Shown here piece after piece: positions 50,722 through 60,410 of a stretch of 64,000 nt of DNA. The notes under the pieces are model-generated. The model made no database searches. It had not been told where the DNA came from and saw only the letters and a list, made by a program, of their open reading frames with translations. Numbering within the stretch: position 1 is the first letter of the stretch; every line of letters begins with the position of its first letter. The translations under genes and the position numbers were made by a program. The stretch is from Deltaproteobacteria bacterium (GTDB lineage Bacteria; BMS3Abin14): NCBI GenBank assembly GCA_013151915.1, contig JAADHJ010000009.1, forward strand, positions 1-64,000, in the 5' to 3' direction.

Positions 50722-50747
50722 CCGGGGTTCAATAACCCTGGGTTTTT
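50722..50747 (+). terminator. Intrinsic terminator after satP
   Basis: CCGGGGTT (50722-50729) pairs with AACCCTGG (50734-50741, one G-T), loop CAAT, then TTTTT at 50743-50747. Confidence 0.75.
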
Positions 50748-50890
50748 CTGTGGTCCGTGTATCTTTTGCGTCCCCTCCGGGGGTACAAGGGATGTTCGGG
50801 CCACTTTTTTTGTTCATTCGGTGGGGTACAACGCGAGAAAGAAAGTCCAGAGTCCATTTGCCCCCCCCGTCTCCGTGTCCGCTTTTCCCA

Positions 50891-50930
50891 CTGGACTTTC
50901 GACTCTGGACTCTGGACTCTGGACTCTGGA
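50891..50930. repeat. GGACTCT short-period tandem tract
   Basis: CTGGACTTTCGACTCTGGAC then further GACTCTG units, five near-perfect 7-bp repeats. Same family as 43643-43700. It separates the satP terminator from the end of the SsuC-like gene. Confidence 0.8.
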
Positions 50931-50949
50931 ACCCCCGTGGCTGAAAGCC

Positions 50950-51699
50950 CTATAACCTGGTCCACCTGCATAAGGAATTGTCCAGCATCTCAACCGCTGC
51001 ATACAGAATTACACCTAAAAGTCCCATCCCGACGATACCCGCATACATCTCCCGGTAATCCAGCCGGCTCCAGGCGTCAAGAATGAAGTAGCCAAGGCCG
51101 CTGTTGGTGGCGAAAGATTCCACGAAGAACAGGACGGCGATGGCGGTTCCGATACCAATTCTCAGGGATGTCAGGATCTTGGGCAGAACCGCGGGGAGTA
51201 CAAGGTGGACCGCCTTCTGCCGGCGGGTGGCGCCAAGGGAGCGCATGGAAAGGATGAATGCCTTGGGAATTTCCCTGGCCGCGTCCCTGGTGGTGACCAG
51301 AATCTGGAAGAAGAGGATTAGGGCGATAAGAAAAATCTTGGAGGTATTTCCCAGTCCAAGCAGGATAATGACAAGAGGCAGGAAAGCTATTTTGGGAACG
51401 GGGTAGGTCAGATAGACAATGGGAGAAAGAAGCGCATCCGCCCGACGGGAACGGCCCATATAAATTCCTAATGGAACGGCTGCGACCAGCGCAAAGATGA
51501 GGCTCAGAAGAACCCGCAGGGCCGAAACCAGAAAGTGGCCCATAAGCGCCCCATCCATTGCTTTGGCGAAAGCAATGAACACCGGCACCGGCCCTGGAAG
51601 GGCATCGGTCCTGAGGAACATTGCCCCGGCCTGCCAAAGGATGAGAAGCAGGAAGACTGAGATAATATAGGAGATGGCGGAAAACGGCTGTTTTTTCAC
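50950..51699 (-). CDS. ABC permease of the SsuC/TauC (nitrate/sulfonate/taurine) family
   Basis: Six membrane helices and the EAA-type loop IPKAFILSMRSLGATRRQKA preceding VHLVLPAVLPKIL, a family signature. GIGTAIAVLFFVESFATNSG is also typical. It overlaps the ATPase gene by 4 nt. No periplasmic substrate-binding protein is near, so the substrate (sulfonate, nitrate, thiamine precursor or other) cannot be assigned. Confidence 0.88.
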   Translation of the reverse strand: MKKQPFSAISYIISVFLLLILWQAGAMFLRTDALPGPVPVFIAFAKAMDGALMGHFLVSALRVLLSLIFALVAAVPLGIYMGRSRRADALLSPIVYLTYPVPKIAFLPLVIILLGLGNTSKIFLIALILFFQILVTTRDAAREIPKAFILSMRSLGATRRQKAVHLVLPAVLPKILTSLRIGIGTAIAVLFFVESFATNSGLGYFILDAWSRLDYREMYAGIVGMGLLGVILYAAVEMLDNSLCRWTRL

Positions 51700-52442
51700 A
51701 GGGCTTCCTCCACCATCCTACGAACCTGAAGACATTTGCGCCGGAACTCCCCGGACAGGCGGAACGATTTTCCGCCAACACCCGGGTTCTCCAGCGTGTG
51801 GGCCACACTGCCGGGCCGTGGGGACAGGACGACCACCTTCCTTCCGAGGAAAACAGCCTCCTCGATGCTGTGGGTTACAAGGATATAGGTGAAGAGCCGC
51901 TCGTTCCAGATCCTCAGCAGGAGATTCTGAAGGGATTCCCTGGTCATGGCGTCCAGAGACGAGAACGGCTCGTCCATGAGGAGCAGGTCCGGATCGGTTG
52001 TTACGGCCCTGGCAATGGCCACCCTCTGCTGCTGGCCCCCCGACAGTTGTCCCGGGAAGCTGTCCTTGACGTCCCAGATCCCCAGTTTTTCCATGAGTTT
52101 CCGAGCTCGATTGCGCTGTTGAATTTTTGGAACTCCCCTCATCGCCAGACCGATGGTAACGTTGGAAATGGCGTTTTTCCAGGGAAATAGTCCATGTTGC
52201 TGGAGGATGAGGCTCGTTTCTCTCCTCGGTTTTCTGACAAGCTCCCCATTAATGGAAGCCTGCCCCTGCGTGGGAACAACCAGACCCGCGAGAATATGCA
52301 GAAGAGATGTTTTGCCGCAGCCGGTGGGACCGATGATGACACACGACTGCCCACGCCGGACTGTGAGATCAATGCCGACCAGAGCCGGATGGGGGCCGGA
52401 TTCGGTCTGGTAGGTTAAGCTGATTCCAGACATCTCTACCAT
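51696..52442 (-). CDS. ABC ATPase of the SsuB/TauB family
   Basis: 248 residues: Walker A GPTGCGKTSLLHILAG (38-53), Q-loop LILQQHGLFPWKN, signature LSGGQQQRVAIARAV, Walker B LLLMDEPFSSLDAMT, H-loop VTHSIEEAV. The FPWKN after the Q-loop is characteristic of the sulfonate/nitrate/taurine subfamily. First gene of a two-gene unit with the permease. Confidence 0.9.
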   Translation of the reverse strand: MVEMSGISLTYQTESGPHPALVGIDLTVRRGQSCVIIGPTGCGKTSLLHILAGLVVPTQGQASINGELVRKPRRETSLILQQHGLFPWKNAISNVTIGLAMRGVPKIQQRNRARKLMEKLGIWDVKDSFPGQLSGGQQQRVAIARAVTTDPDLLLMDEPFSSLDAMTRESLQNLLLRIWNERLFTYILVTHSIEEAVFLGRKVVVLSPRPGSVAHTLENPGVGGKSFRLSGEFRRKCLQVRRMVEEAL

Positions 52443-52493
52443 CTGCTTATCGCCTCATAAATAATCCATGATGCACGCTCCGTGCACACCCTG

Positions 52494-52521
52494 CTTGATG
52501 GACTTTTTGCGAAGTCATCAG
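52494..52521 (-). mobile_element. MITE-like element, copy F (one end only)
   Basis: TTGATGGACTTTTTGCGAAG followed by TCATCAGC corresponds to one terminal hairpin of copy A. The rest is missing. It abuts the stop of the kinase gene. Confidence 0.55.
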
Positions 52522-52523
52522 CG

Positions 52524-54098
52524 TCAATTGGTCGCAAGATCCACATTCACGGTATTGGTCTTTCCCTCCCTCACCTCCACAGTGATCTCCCTGGTTATCC
52601 CCAGCTGACCGTTTTTCAACACAAAGCCCCTCTTTCCCACAGGCAGGTTCCCAAGGACGATCGGTGTGTATCCCTTGAGATGTCCCCTGAAGAATACCTG
52701 TGCCCACGGGATGGCCCCGATCCTGACTTCACCTGTGGGGAGGGGAGTTAAACGCAGGGTCCGGGTCTGATTGCCTTCCCCTCGGTCAAGGTTGAAAGTG
52801 GATTTTCGGTAGCCATAAAGGTCGGCCGAGATTATCAATGGTCCCCTGTTTTGATCCAGGGAAACCCTGACGGGAGAATTTCCGGCATCATCTCCATTTA
52901 CGATGATCCTGGCTCCCGGCGGTGAGGTTGCGATCGTGATGTAGTCGGGTTTTTGTTTCGAAAGAGAATCGGATGGGGTCGCGGCGTCCGCATCCGGGGG
53001 GCTTGATGCTGCGGGATATGTGTAGGGGGTGGATGCCGCCGGTTTTTTAATGCCCGCGGGTGAAAGGAAAAGCCATGTTGCTGCGATGGACAGGAGCGCC
53101 GCAATGGTGATTGGAACCCCGTAGCGTTTTGGCCTTGTGATGGTTGCCGCAGTCGGTGCAATTACCGGGATCTTCCTCGGGGTCCCTCTGTGGGATTGAA
53201 CCCTCTGTCCCAGAATTCTCTCTGATTGGGGGTCTTGCAGCGGTTCCAGTTCTCCGGCGACAGCTTCCGCGGAGGTCGGTCTGGATAACGGATTCACCGC
53301 AAGGCATGATTCAATGAGCCTCAGTATACCGGCTGGAATGTCGGCGGTAGAGGGAATGGGTGGATATTCGCCTTCCTGGATGGCCCTTAACGTAGCCCCG
53401 TCAGAGCCTCTCGTGAAAGGATGGCGTCCCGTAAGGACCTGGTAGACGATTATCCCCAGGGAGAAGATGTCGGATCGGTGGTTCAAGGGGTTGCCTTCCA
53501 CCTGCTCCGGTGACATGTAGGATACTTTCCCCTTGAAAGCGGTAGTCCACGTAACGTCCGACAGGACGGCCCTGGCAATACCGAAATCGGCTATCTTGAC
53601 CTCCCCCTCGGTTGAGATGAGGATATTGTGTGGACTCAGGTCCCGGTGAATAATACCGCCCGGGGATTCCGGCCCCCCCATGCCGTGGGCATACTCCAAT
53701 CCCCTGGATATCCTGTACAGAATGTGAACGGCCTCCCCCACGCTGAGCAGTTTTCCTTCCGGCATGGATTTGAGCAGTCTCCTTAGATCCATGCCCCGGA
53801 TATATTCCATAACGATAAAATCTGTTCCATCCAGAGTCCCGTAATCCTGGATGCCGATAATGTTGGGATGGTCAAGAAGGGAAGCCATGTGAGCCTCCCT
53901 GGAGAAAAGTTCCCTGAAAGAATCCTCCCGGGAGAGGTGGGGAAGTATCAGTTTTACGGCCACCTCGCGGGTGAAATGTTTTGGGTTTTCTCCCCGCGCG
54001 AAATATGGCTGACCCCTCATCCTGGCTCTGTATACTTCCGCCATTCCCCCTGACCCGATGAGCTCCAGAAGCATATATTGTCCGAACATTCGCTGCAT
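52524..54098 (-). CDS. Membrane Ser/Thr protein kinase with C-terminal PEGA domains
   Basis: Residues 1-275 are an active-looking Hanks kinase: GSGGMAEVYRARM (Gly loop), VAVKLILPHL (Lys), IIHRDLSPHNILIS (catalytic loop), IADFGIAR (DFG), MSPEQVEGNPLN. One transmembrane helix (PITIAALLSIAATWLFL, about 325-341) leads to an outside part with two PEGA-type repeats (TIATSPPGARIIVNGDDAG; RIGAIPWAQVFFRGHLKG). PEGA domains are thought to bind surface glycans or the envelope. Its target is unknown; no phosphatase is adjacent. Confidence 0.9.
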   Translation of the reverse strand: MQRMFGQYMLLELIGSGGMAEVYRARMRGQPYFARGENPKHFTREVAVKLILPHLSREDSFRELFSREAHMASLLDHPNIIGIQDYGTLDGTDFIVMEYIRGMDLRRLLKSMPEGKLLSVGEAVHILYRISRGLEYAHGMGGPESPGGIIHRDLSPHNILISTEGEVKIADFGIARAVLSDVTWTTAFKGKVSYMSPEQVEGNPLNHRSDIFSLGIIVYQVLTGRHPFTRGSDGATLRAIQEGEYPPIPSTADIPAGILRLIESCLAVNPLSRPTSAEAVAGELEPLQDPQSERILGQRVQSHRGTPRKIPVIAPTAATITRPKRYGVPITIAALLSIAATWLFLSPAGIKKPAASTPYTYPAASSPPDADAATPSDSLSKQKPDYITIATSPPGARIIVNGDDAGNSPVRVSLDQNRGPLIISADLYGYRKSTFNLDRGEGNQTRTLRLTPLPTGEVRIGAIPWAQVFFRGHLKGYTPIVLGNLPVGKRGFVLKNGQLGITREITVEVREGKTNTVNVDLATN

Positions 54099-54215
54099 GG
54101 TGGATAAAATAGCACAAAGCGGGTCAGGTTGTTTAGGGAATGATCGGGGGGAAGAATTTGACTTTCCTCGTTCCGAATTGTACGGTTAACCCCTTTGTGT
54201 CGAGGAGGCCTGGAA

Positions 54216-55070
54216 ATGATCGATCTGCACACACACAGTACCGCCTCGGACGGTACCTTGAAACCGGCCGAACTGGTCAGGTATGCGGTTAAACGCGGCA
54301 TCAAAGTCCTTGCGCTGACGGACCACGATACCCTGTCCGGCCTTAATGAGGCGGAAGATGAGGCCGGGTGTGTGGGACTCGATTTTATCCCGGGAATAGA
54401 GATAAGCGCCGCATTTGAACCCGGAACTCTACACATCCTCGGATACTACATGAATTCGGGTGATTCCACTCTGGAAAGGAACCTCGGTTTTCTGAGGGAG
54501 GGGAGGGATCATCGGAACCGGATTATCCTGGAGAAGCTGGTGTCCCTCGGGTACCCGCTTCAGTTAAAGGATGTTCTGAGGTTTGCAGGGGGGCAGAGCG
54601 TGGGGCGTCCCCACATCGCGGATGCCCTTGTCAGCAGAGGATACGTCGGTAACCGGAATGAGGCTTTTGATCGTTTACTGGCAAAAGGCGCTCCCGCATA
54701 CGCGGATAAGGAGCGAATGACTCCAAAGGATGCCATTGCGCTCATCCTCAGGGCCGGGGGGATACCCGTCCTGGCCCATCCCCAGTATCTGAACCTGGAC
54801 AATGACGCTCTTTCAGGGTTTGTGGGCGAGCTGAAGCATTCAGGCCTTGCAGGTCTCGAGGCCTATTATTACAGCCACTCCGCCCAGGATGTCGCCTTCT
54901 ACCGATCCCTTGCCGAAAAGTATGGTCTGCTCCTGACGGGAGGCACCGATTACCATGGTCCCGGAGGGTTGAAGCACACCGATATCGGTGTTGGAAACGG
55001 CGACATGCGTGTGCCGGAGGATGTGGCTGAGGGTTTGAAGAAAGCACACCGTTCTGGATTACGGCGTTGA
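54216..55070 (+). CDS. PHP-domain phosphoesterase (RNase AM / nucleoside-bisphosphate phosphatase type)
   Basis: A trinuclear-metal PHP hydrolase of the YciV/TrpH family. Metal ligands: DLHTHSTASDG (His5, His7, Asp12 region), LALTDHDTLSG, FIPGIEIS, VLAHPQ and the C-terminal GGTDYHG. E. coli RNase AM acts on 3',5'-nucleoside bisphosphates and short RNA 5' ends. GAGGAGG lies 7 nt from the ATG; a frame opening 21 nt earlier is less likely. 284 residues. Confidence 0.9.
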   Translation: MIDLHTHSTASDGTLKPAELVRYAVKRGIKVLALTDHDTLSGLNEAEDEAGCVGLDFIPGIEISAAFEPGTLHILGYYMNSGDSTLERNLGFLREGRDHRNRIILEKLVSLGYPLQLKDVLRFAGGQSVGRPHIADALVSRGYVGNRNEAFDRLLAKGAPAYADKERMTPKDAIALILRAGGIPVLAHPQYLNLDNDALSGFVGELKHSGLAGLEAYYYSHSAQDVAFYRSLAEKYGLLLTGGTDYHGPGGLKHTDIGVGNGDMRVPEDVAEGLKKAHRSGLRR

Positions 55071-55158
55071 CAGATGGCTGAATCGGGCATAGATTTCATA
55101 CGGAAGTCGTTAATAACATGCAAATCGTAACAACGAAAAGGAAAGAGGAGTAGAATAA

Positions 55159-55425
55159 ATGCCCACTTACGAGTACCATTGCGACAGTTGCGAGCGAGAG
55201 TTCGAAATTGACCAGAGGATTACCGATGATCCTTTAAGTGCATGTCCGGAATGCGGGGGCAAGGCCCACCGTCTTATCAGCGCTTCAAATTTTATCCTGA
55301 AGGGCAGTGGGTGGTATAAAACCGATTACGGCTCATCGCCCGGCCCATCCCCCAGCCAACCCACGAGCTGCGGTCTGGAAAAACCCGACCCGAAATGTAA
55401 GGCCTGTCCTGCCCAAACGAAGTAA
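55159..55425 (+). CDS. FmdB-family zinc-ribbon protein
   Basis: 88 residues. PTYEYHCDSCEREFE (Cys8, Cys11) and ACPECGGKAHRLISAS (CxxC) make one zinc ribbon; GSGWYKTDY is the FmdB signature. The tail adds KPDPKCKACPA, a further Cys pair. Named after a regulator of formamidase in Methylophilus but widespread with unknown role. GAGGAG precedes the ATG. The potassium-channel gene follows within 20 nt. Confidence 0.88.
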   Translation: MPTYEYHCDSCEREFEIDQRITDDPLSACPECGGKAHRLISASNFILKGSGWYKTDYGSSPGPSPSQPTSCGLEKPDPKCKACPAQTK

Positions 55426-55441
55426 ACCTGCCGAAGGCCGC

Positions 55442-56509
55442 GTGAGAACAAGGGAGCGTAAGGTTAAAGCGAGAGCGGGTCTCCCATCAGGTAGAATATC
55501 CTCGAGGGATCTCAAGGGGAACCTGAAAATTGCTGCGGCTTTTATCGTTCTGATAGTGAGCGGCGGCGTGTTTGGCTTCATGAAAATTGAGGGGTGGGGC
55601 TTCCTCGACTCCCTGTACATGACTGTCCTGACCCTGTCCACCGTGGGTTTCAGAGAGGTCTATCCTCTCTCCTCAGGTGGCAAGATCTTCGCGATGATTC
55701 TGATTGCCACAGGTGTCGGCGTCGTCGCGTTTACGGTCAGGACCGCCGGTCGGGTAATGCTGGAGAACAGGTTCAGTATCGTATTCAGGAGGAAAATGGT
55801 GAAAACGATCGGAAAGCTCCGGGGCCACTACATTATATGCGGTTTCGGCAGAATGGGCCGTGTTATCTGTCAGGAACTGAACGAAAAGGGTTATCCTTTC
55901 GTCGTGGTGGATAACGTTGAGGATTCAGCAGATGATCTGGAACGCCTCGGCTATCTGTTTATCCGGGGAGATGCGACCGTGGACGACGTTCTTTTGGACG
56001 CCGGTATCGAAAAGGCGAAAGGTATTGTTACCGTTGTCACCAACGATGCGGAAAATGTCTTTATAACCCTTACTGCCCGCGGGTTAAATCCCAAACTCAA
56101 CATCGTCAGCCGTGCGGCAAGTGATGAATCGGTGCAAAAACTCATCCGGGCGGGGGCGAATAAAGTGGTTGCTCCTTATGACCTGGGTGGGTTCAGAATC
56201 GCCCAGGCCGTTCTTAGGCCAACGGTGCTCGATTTTCTGGAGAGTATTGTGGATAATCAGGAGATGGGGGGGCTTCGCCTGGATGAAATCCACGTTCCCC
56301 CCGGTTCCAGGCTGGACGGAGTCAACGTGGTGGATGCGGGCCTGAGGAAGGACATGAACCTGATTGTGGTGGCAATAAAAAGCGGCACCGGGAGCATGAC
56401 GTTCAATCCTTCCTCTGGAACCGAAATCAAGGCCGGAGACACACTGGTCCTCCTGGGATATGGACCTGAACTGGAGAGGTTGGAGGCGATCTCTCAAAAG
56501 ATGCGATGA
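55442..56509 (+). CDS. Two-helix potassium channel with RCK (TrkA-N/TrkA-C) domains
   Basis: Two membrane helices (LKIAAAFIVLIVSGGVFGFM; FAMILIATGVGVVAFTV) flank a pore with filter LTLSTVGFREV (TVGF instead of TVGYGD). The cytosolic part is an RCK: Rossmann loop ICGFGRMGRVICQEL, VVDNVEDSADDL, TNDAENVFITLTARGLNP, then a TrkA-C-like domain (LDGVNVVDAGLRKDMNL). MthK-like assembly is likely, gated by Ca2+ or nucleotides. GTG 55442 is the best start after the fmdB stop; the frame opening at 55307 overlaps fmdB. Confidence 0.85.
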   Translation: MRTRERKVKARAGLPSGRISSRDLKGNLKIAAAFIVLIVSGGVFGFMKIEGWGFLDSLYMTVLTLSTVGFREVYPLSSGGKIFAMILIATGVGVVAFTVRTAGRVMLENRFSIVFRRKMVKTIGKLRGHYIICGFGRMGRVICQELNEKGYPFVVVDNVEDSADDLERLGYLFIRGDATVDDVLLDAGIEKAKGIVTVVTNDAENVFITLTARGLNPKLNIVSRAASDESVQKLIRAGANKVVAPYDLGGFRIAQAVLRPTVLDFLESIVDNQEMGGLRLDEIHVPPGSRLDGVNVVDAGLRKDMNLIVVAIKSGTGSMTFNPSSGTEIKAGDTLVLLGYGPELERLEAISQKMR

Positions 56510-56533
56510 GCCCATTGGGCGGACGGTGTTATC

Positions 56534-57298
56534 GTGCATAGCCCATATTTTGCCCGGGCCTCTCTCCTTAACATCGAAAGTGACCTCGCCTTTCTCGATG
56601 AACATGGCCTTCTGCCTGAGGTTTACCTGCCGGCGGATAGACTTGAAAGCCTTGCGGGGGAGGACCTGGATCACCTCATAAAATGGAGGGAACGGGGCCT
56701 CGATGTCTCTTTTCACGCTCCCTTCATGGACCTTTCACCTGCCGGTCTCGACCCGCGGGTCCTGGAAGTGACCCGATTGCGTTTTAATCAGGTTCGCGAT
56801 CTTGCCGAAATCGTCCGGCCGCGGCATATAGTCTTCCACCCGGGTTACGATAAATGGCGATACGGTCGGAAGCCCGGGGTCTGGCTTGAAAGAAGCCTGG
56901 CGACATGGTCCGGTGTCCTGGATTGGGGCGCCCGTATCGGTACGAGGATCGTTCTGGAAAACGTTTTCGATGTGGACCCCGGTCCTATGCTGCAGCTCCG
57001 GGTCCATTTTGAAGGTTCCCTGGGGCTCTGCTTTGATTCGGGGCATTTCCTGCTTTTTTCCGCGATTCCTCTTCAGGAATGGTTGACTGCCCTGGGAGAT
57101 TCTCTATGGGAGCTCCACCTCCACGATAATCATGGAGATGAGGACACCCATCTGCCTGTGGGAGAGGGGATCTTCGACTTCTCCGCTCTTTTTACCGACC
57201 TTTCAAAGAGAGGGACGGAGCCCCTGACGGTCCTGGAGAACCACAGTCGCGACGAGACCGTACGGTCCCTTGAAAGGATGAAAGGATATTCGGGATAG
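56534..57298 (+). CDS. Sugar-phosphate isomerase/AP-endonuclease-family TIM-barrel protein
   Basis: 254 residues, xylose-isomerase-like barrel: VSFHAPFMDLSP, HIVFHPGYDKWRYG, IVLENVFDVDP (metal-binding Glu), LGLCFDSGHFLLFS (Asp/His) and LHLHDNHGDEDTHLPVGEG (His-x-His, Asp). These ligands fit a divalent-metal isomerase, epimerase or endonuclease-IV-like enzyme; the substrate is unknown. GTG start. It lies 24 nt after the channel gene and 7 nt before the radical-SAM gene. Confidence 0.8.
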   Translation: MHSPYFARASLLNIESDLAFLDEHGLLPEVYLPADRLESLAGEDLDHLIKWRERGLDVSFHAPFMDLSPAGLDPRVLEVTRLRFNQVRDLAEIVRPRHIVFHPGYDKWRYGRKPGVWLERSLATWSGVLDWGARIGTRIVLENVFDVDPGPMLQLRVHFEGSLGLCFDSGHFLLFSAIPLQEWLTALGDSLWELHLHDNHGDEDTHLPVGEGIFDFSALFTDLSKRGTEPLTVLENHSRDETVRSLERMKGYSG

Positions 57299-57305
57299 TG
57301 GAATT

Positions 57306-59876
57306 ATGACTACTGTCATGATCGATGATCTCCTCCCGCACGTTGAAAAGCCGCCACGTTACCTCGGTCAGGAGATCAATAGCGTTCACAAGTCGAAGGA
57401 AGAGGTATGGTTAAGAGCTGTTCTGGCTTTTCCTGATCTTTACGAGGTGGGGATGTCCCATCTGGGTACCCAGATCCTCTACGGTCTCGGCAACACGGTG
57501 GAAGGTGTGCAGGTAGAGAGGGTCTTCCTTCCCCAGCTTGACATGCTGGCTATCCTGAAGGAGCGGGGAATTCCCCTTTTCTCTCTGGAGAGCCGTACCC
57601 CCCTTTCCGAGTGCCACGTCATCGGCATCACTCTTCAGTCCGAGCTGACCTACACCAATATTCTTGCCATCCTGGAGGCGGGCCACATCCCCATCAGGGC
57701 TTCGCAAAGATCCGGGAGCGATCCGCTGATTATCGGGGGAGGGCCGTGCGCCTTCAATCCTGAGCCCATTGCTGAGTTCTTCGATCTCTTCCTTTTGGGG
57801 GATGGTGAAGAGGTCTGGCCGCTTGTGCTTCAAAACCTCAGGGAAATTGCAGAGCAGGGAGGTTCCCGGAAACAGATGATCGCGGTGGTGAAAGAGCATC
57901 CGGGGATTTACGATCCATCCGATTTTGGCGTTAACTATGCGGATAATGGAAAAATCGACAGGATTATCCCACGGGGGAGTACTCGGAAAGTCATCAGGGC
58001 GATGTGTCCGAACCTGGATATTGTTATACCTCCCCACTCTTTCCCTGTACCGTACGTGCAGCCGGTCCACGATCGTTTGAACATCGAGGTCAGCAGGGGA
58101 TGCACGCGGGGATGCCGTTTCTGTCACGCAGGCATGGTCTATCGCCCGGTGAGGGAACGATCCCGTCGAACAGTCCTGGAAATGGCCGCAAGGGGACTGG
58201 AATCCACCGGGTACGAGGAACTGGCTCTGACGTCCCTGAGCATTGGCGATTATGGTCCTCTGGACCCGCTGTTAAAAGACCTCATGGATACCTACGGGGA
58301 GGATCGTATATCCATCTCTCTTCCGTCTATGAGGATCGGGGGTCTGACGCCTGAGGTGGCAAGGCAGATTCAGAGGGTCAGGAGGACCGGTTTTACCATC
58401 GCGCCCGAGGCTGGGACCCGGCGGCTCAGGAAAGTCGTAAACAAGGATTTTTCTGACGCTGAGATCCTCAGAACGGCGAAGTGGGTGTTCGAACGGGGTT
58501 GGGATTCCGTGAAACTCTATTTCATGATCGGGCTTCCCACCGAGTGTGCCGAGGACCTCGACGGTATCGTAAACCTGGCAAAGGCGATAGGAGCCATGAG
58601 GCCGGGAAGGGGGCAGGTAACGGTGAACCTCTCCCCCTTCGTTCCCAAACCCCACACCCCGTTCCAGTGGGCCGCCCAGGACCCTGAGCACGTCCTGAAG
58701 GAGAAGCTCGATCATCTTCGAAAAAACCTTAAGGGCGGGAAGATTCGGGTTCGTTGGGGAAGGACCGATCAGGCACTCCTCGAAGCCGTATTGGCACGGG
58801 GTGACCGGCGCCTGTCCCGGGTGGTGGAGAGCGCCTGGCGGAAGGGAGCTCTTCTCGATGGGTGGGATGAGCACTTTTCCTGGAATACCTGGATGGCGGC
58901 TTTTGAGGAGGTGGGTCCAGACCCCCGCTGGTACGCGGAAAGAGAGCGTGCCGAGGATGAACCCTTCCCGTGGGATCACCTGTTCTCCGGAGTATCAAGA
59001 CAGTACCTGTTGAAAGAGTATCATCTGGGACTTGCGGGTGAGGTTTCGGATGACTGCAGAGGGGCAGGATGCATGGCATGCGGGGTCTGCACACCGGAAC
59101 AGAAGAAAAATATCCCGGCCTTGAGAAATTCAAGTAAGGTGGATGGGTCTCCGCAGCCGGATGTGTATGTCATGGAACCGGAGAGACCCCATCGGAGAGT
59201 CAGGTTTATCTTCCAAAAGGTTGGAGATATGCGCTTTCTCGGGCACCTGGAGACGATGCATGTATTCGAGCGAACCGCCAGACGGGCGAATGTTCCACTG
59301 GCCTTTTCGGGTGGATATCACCCGAAGCCCAAAATAACCTTTGCCCTCGCCCTGCCGGTGGGGGTGGAGGGAGAAAGAGAATGGGCGGATTTCGAACTTC
59401 AGGAGAGCTGGGACCCGCAGCGACTCCGGGATGCCATGAATCGGTTTTTGCCGACAGGACTGAAGATTCTACTGGCATGGAAAACCCCTCTGGATGGACA
59501 ACCCCTGACGGGCCGGGTTTCATCCATGGGATATCGAGCCGAGTTCCCTGAGCCGGTTGATGATCTGTACAACCGCATTGAGGCACTCTCGAAAAGCGGC
59601 GATGTTCCGGTGGTGCGCGAGGGCAGGGAAAAGATTAAAACCCTGAACCTGAAAAATTACCTCCAGGCCATGGAGGCATCGGGAGATGATACCGTCTGTT
59701 TTACCCTTGCCATGCAGAAAACCAGCGGCAGTATTCGACCCGGCGAGGTTCTCCGCGCACTGATGGGAAAAAACGTCCTGATTGACGGTGTCCGGATTTT
59801 CAGGACCTGGCTGCGCCTTTTGGTGGTGGAAGACAAGTCTGGGGGGAGGCCGGGGCTTGCTCGAATCTGGGACTAA
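57306..59876 (+). CDS. TIGR03960-type radical SAM protein fused to a DUF2344 domain
   Basis: 856 residues. The N-terminal part has a B12-binding-like region, then the radical SAM cluster SRGCTRGCRFCHAGMVYRP (three Cys for the 4Fe-4S cluster, about residue 265) and the TIM barrel (ISISLPSMRIGGL; KLYFMIGLPTECAEDL). A Cys-rich stretch follows (CRGAGCMACGVCTPEQ), and the C-terminal about 220 residues match the DUF2344/TIGR03936 domain (RVRFIFQKVGDMRFLGHLE; SGGYHPKPKITFALALPVGV in two parts). This fusion usually lies beside rng, as here, hinting at tRNA/rRNA modification. Reaction unknown. Confidence 0.88.
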   Translation: MTTVMIDDLLPHVEKPPRYLGQEINSVHKSKEEVWLRAVLAFPDLYEVGMSHLGTQILYGLGNTVEGVQVERVFLPQLDMLAILKERGIPLFSLESRTPLSECHVIGITLQSELTYTNILAILEAGHIPIRASQRSGSDPLIIGGGPCAFNPEPIAEFFDLFLLGDGEEVWPLVLQNLREIAEQGGSRKQMIAVVKEHPGIYDPSDFGVNYADNGKIDRIIPRGSTRKVIRAMCPNLDIVIPPHSFPVPYVQPVHDRLNIEVSRGCTRGCRFCHAGMVYRPVRERSRRTVLEMAARGLESTGYEELALTSLSIGDYGPLDPLLKDLMDTYGEDRISISLPSMRIGGLTPEVARQIQRVRRTGFTIAPEAGTRRLRKVVNKDFSDAEILRTAKWVFERGWDSVKLYFMIGLPTECAEDLDGIVNLAKAIGAMRPGRGQVTVNLSPFVPKPHTPFQWAAQDPEHVLKEKLDHLRKNLKGGKIRVRWGRTDQALLEAVLARGDRRLSRVVESAWRKGALLDGWDEHFSWNTWMAAFEEVGPDPRWYAERERAEDEPFPWDHLFSGVSRQYLLKEYHLGLAGEVSDDCRGAGCMACGVCTPEQKKNIPALRNSSKVDGSPQPDVYVMEPERPHRRVRFIFQKVGDMRFLGHLETMHVFERTARRANVPLAFSGGYHPKPKITFALALPVGVEGEREWADFELQESWDPQRLRDAMNRFLPTGLKILLAWKTPLDGQPLTGRVSSMGYRAEFPEPVDDLYNRIEALSKSGDVPVVREGREKIKTLNLKNYLQAMEASGDDTVCFTLAMQKTSGSIRPGEVLRALMGKNVLIDGVRIFRTWLRLLVVEDKSGGRPGLARIWD

Positions 59877-60410
59877 GCCATTATGGGTTCGGCGGCAACA
59901 GCCGGATTTTTCAGTTTTCCTTGGACGTATCACATTTTAACTGTTAATCTTTAAAATGGTGTTTGAGTAACGATCATTTTTTAAAGAAATGCGCGCGTGC
60001 GCATATTAAAGATATGGAATCTGTCTGGCATGGGGGTCTTTTGCTGAGACAGGCGAGAGTTTGTAGCAGGATGTTTGGTTTTTTTGGGGTTAGGGGTTAA
60101 TAGTGGCATATTCGCAAAAAGCAGTTTCCGCAGTTTTTTTGGAGCCGGAATCCGTTGTCGTTTTTCCGGCGTCGGTTGGACACCCCCGTCATTTCCGTCG
60201 CCGAATCAAAACCGGTTTCACCCCCATTACGGTTCAAGCACTTCGTGCCTGAACCGCCTGATGGACTTGGCCAGGTCCATCAGGAACCTCTTGCCGGGTT
60301 TGCCCGGCTGCACCCTCTCCCGTCCACAGTAAAATCCCGCATGCCATAGAAAACCCGTTGTTTCCGATCAGACATGATTTGGAAGGATCAGGGGACCGAG
60401 GGCTTCGTCA
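59877..60410 (+). promoter_or_regulatory. Long leader of rng with three tandem hairpins
   Basis: No gene in these 530 nt. Three stems follow one another: GGTTCA-A-GCAC/GTGC-C-TGAACC (60231-60255), CCTGATGGAC/GTCCATCAGG (60257-60284, perfect 10 bp) and GCCGGG/CCCGGC (60293-60308). Further upstream is the near-palindrome ATGCGCGCGTGCGCAT (59989-60004). E. coli rne has a hairpin-rich leader through which RNase E controls its own mRNA; a similar role here is inference. Confidence 0.55.
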
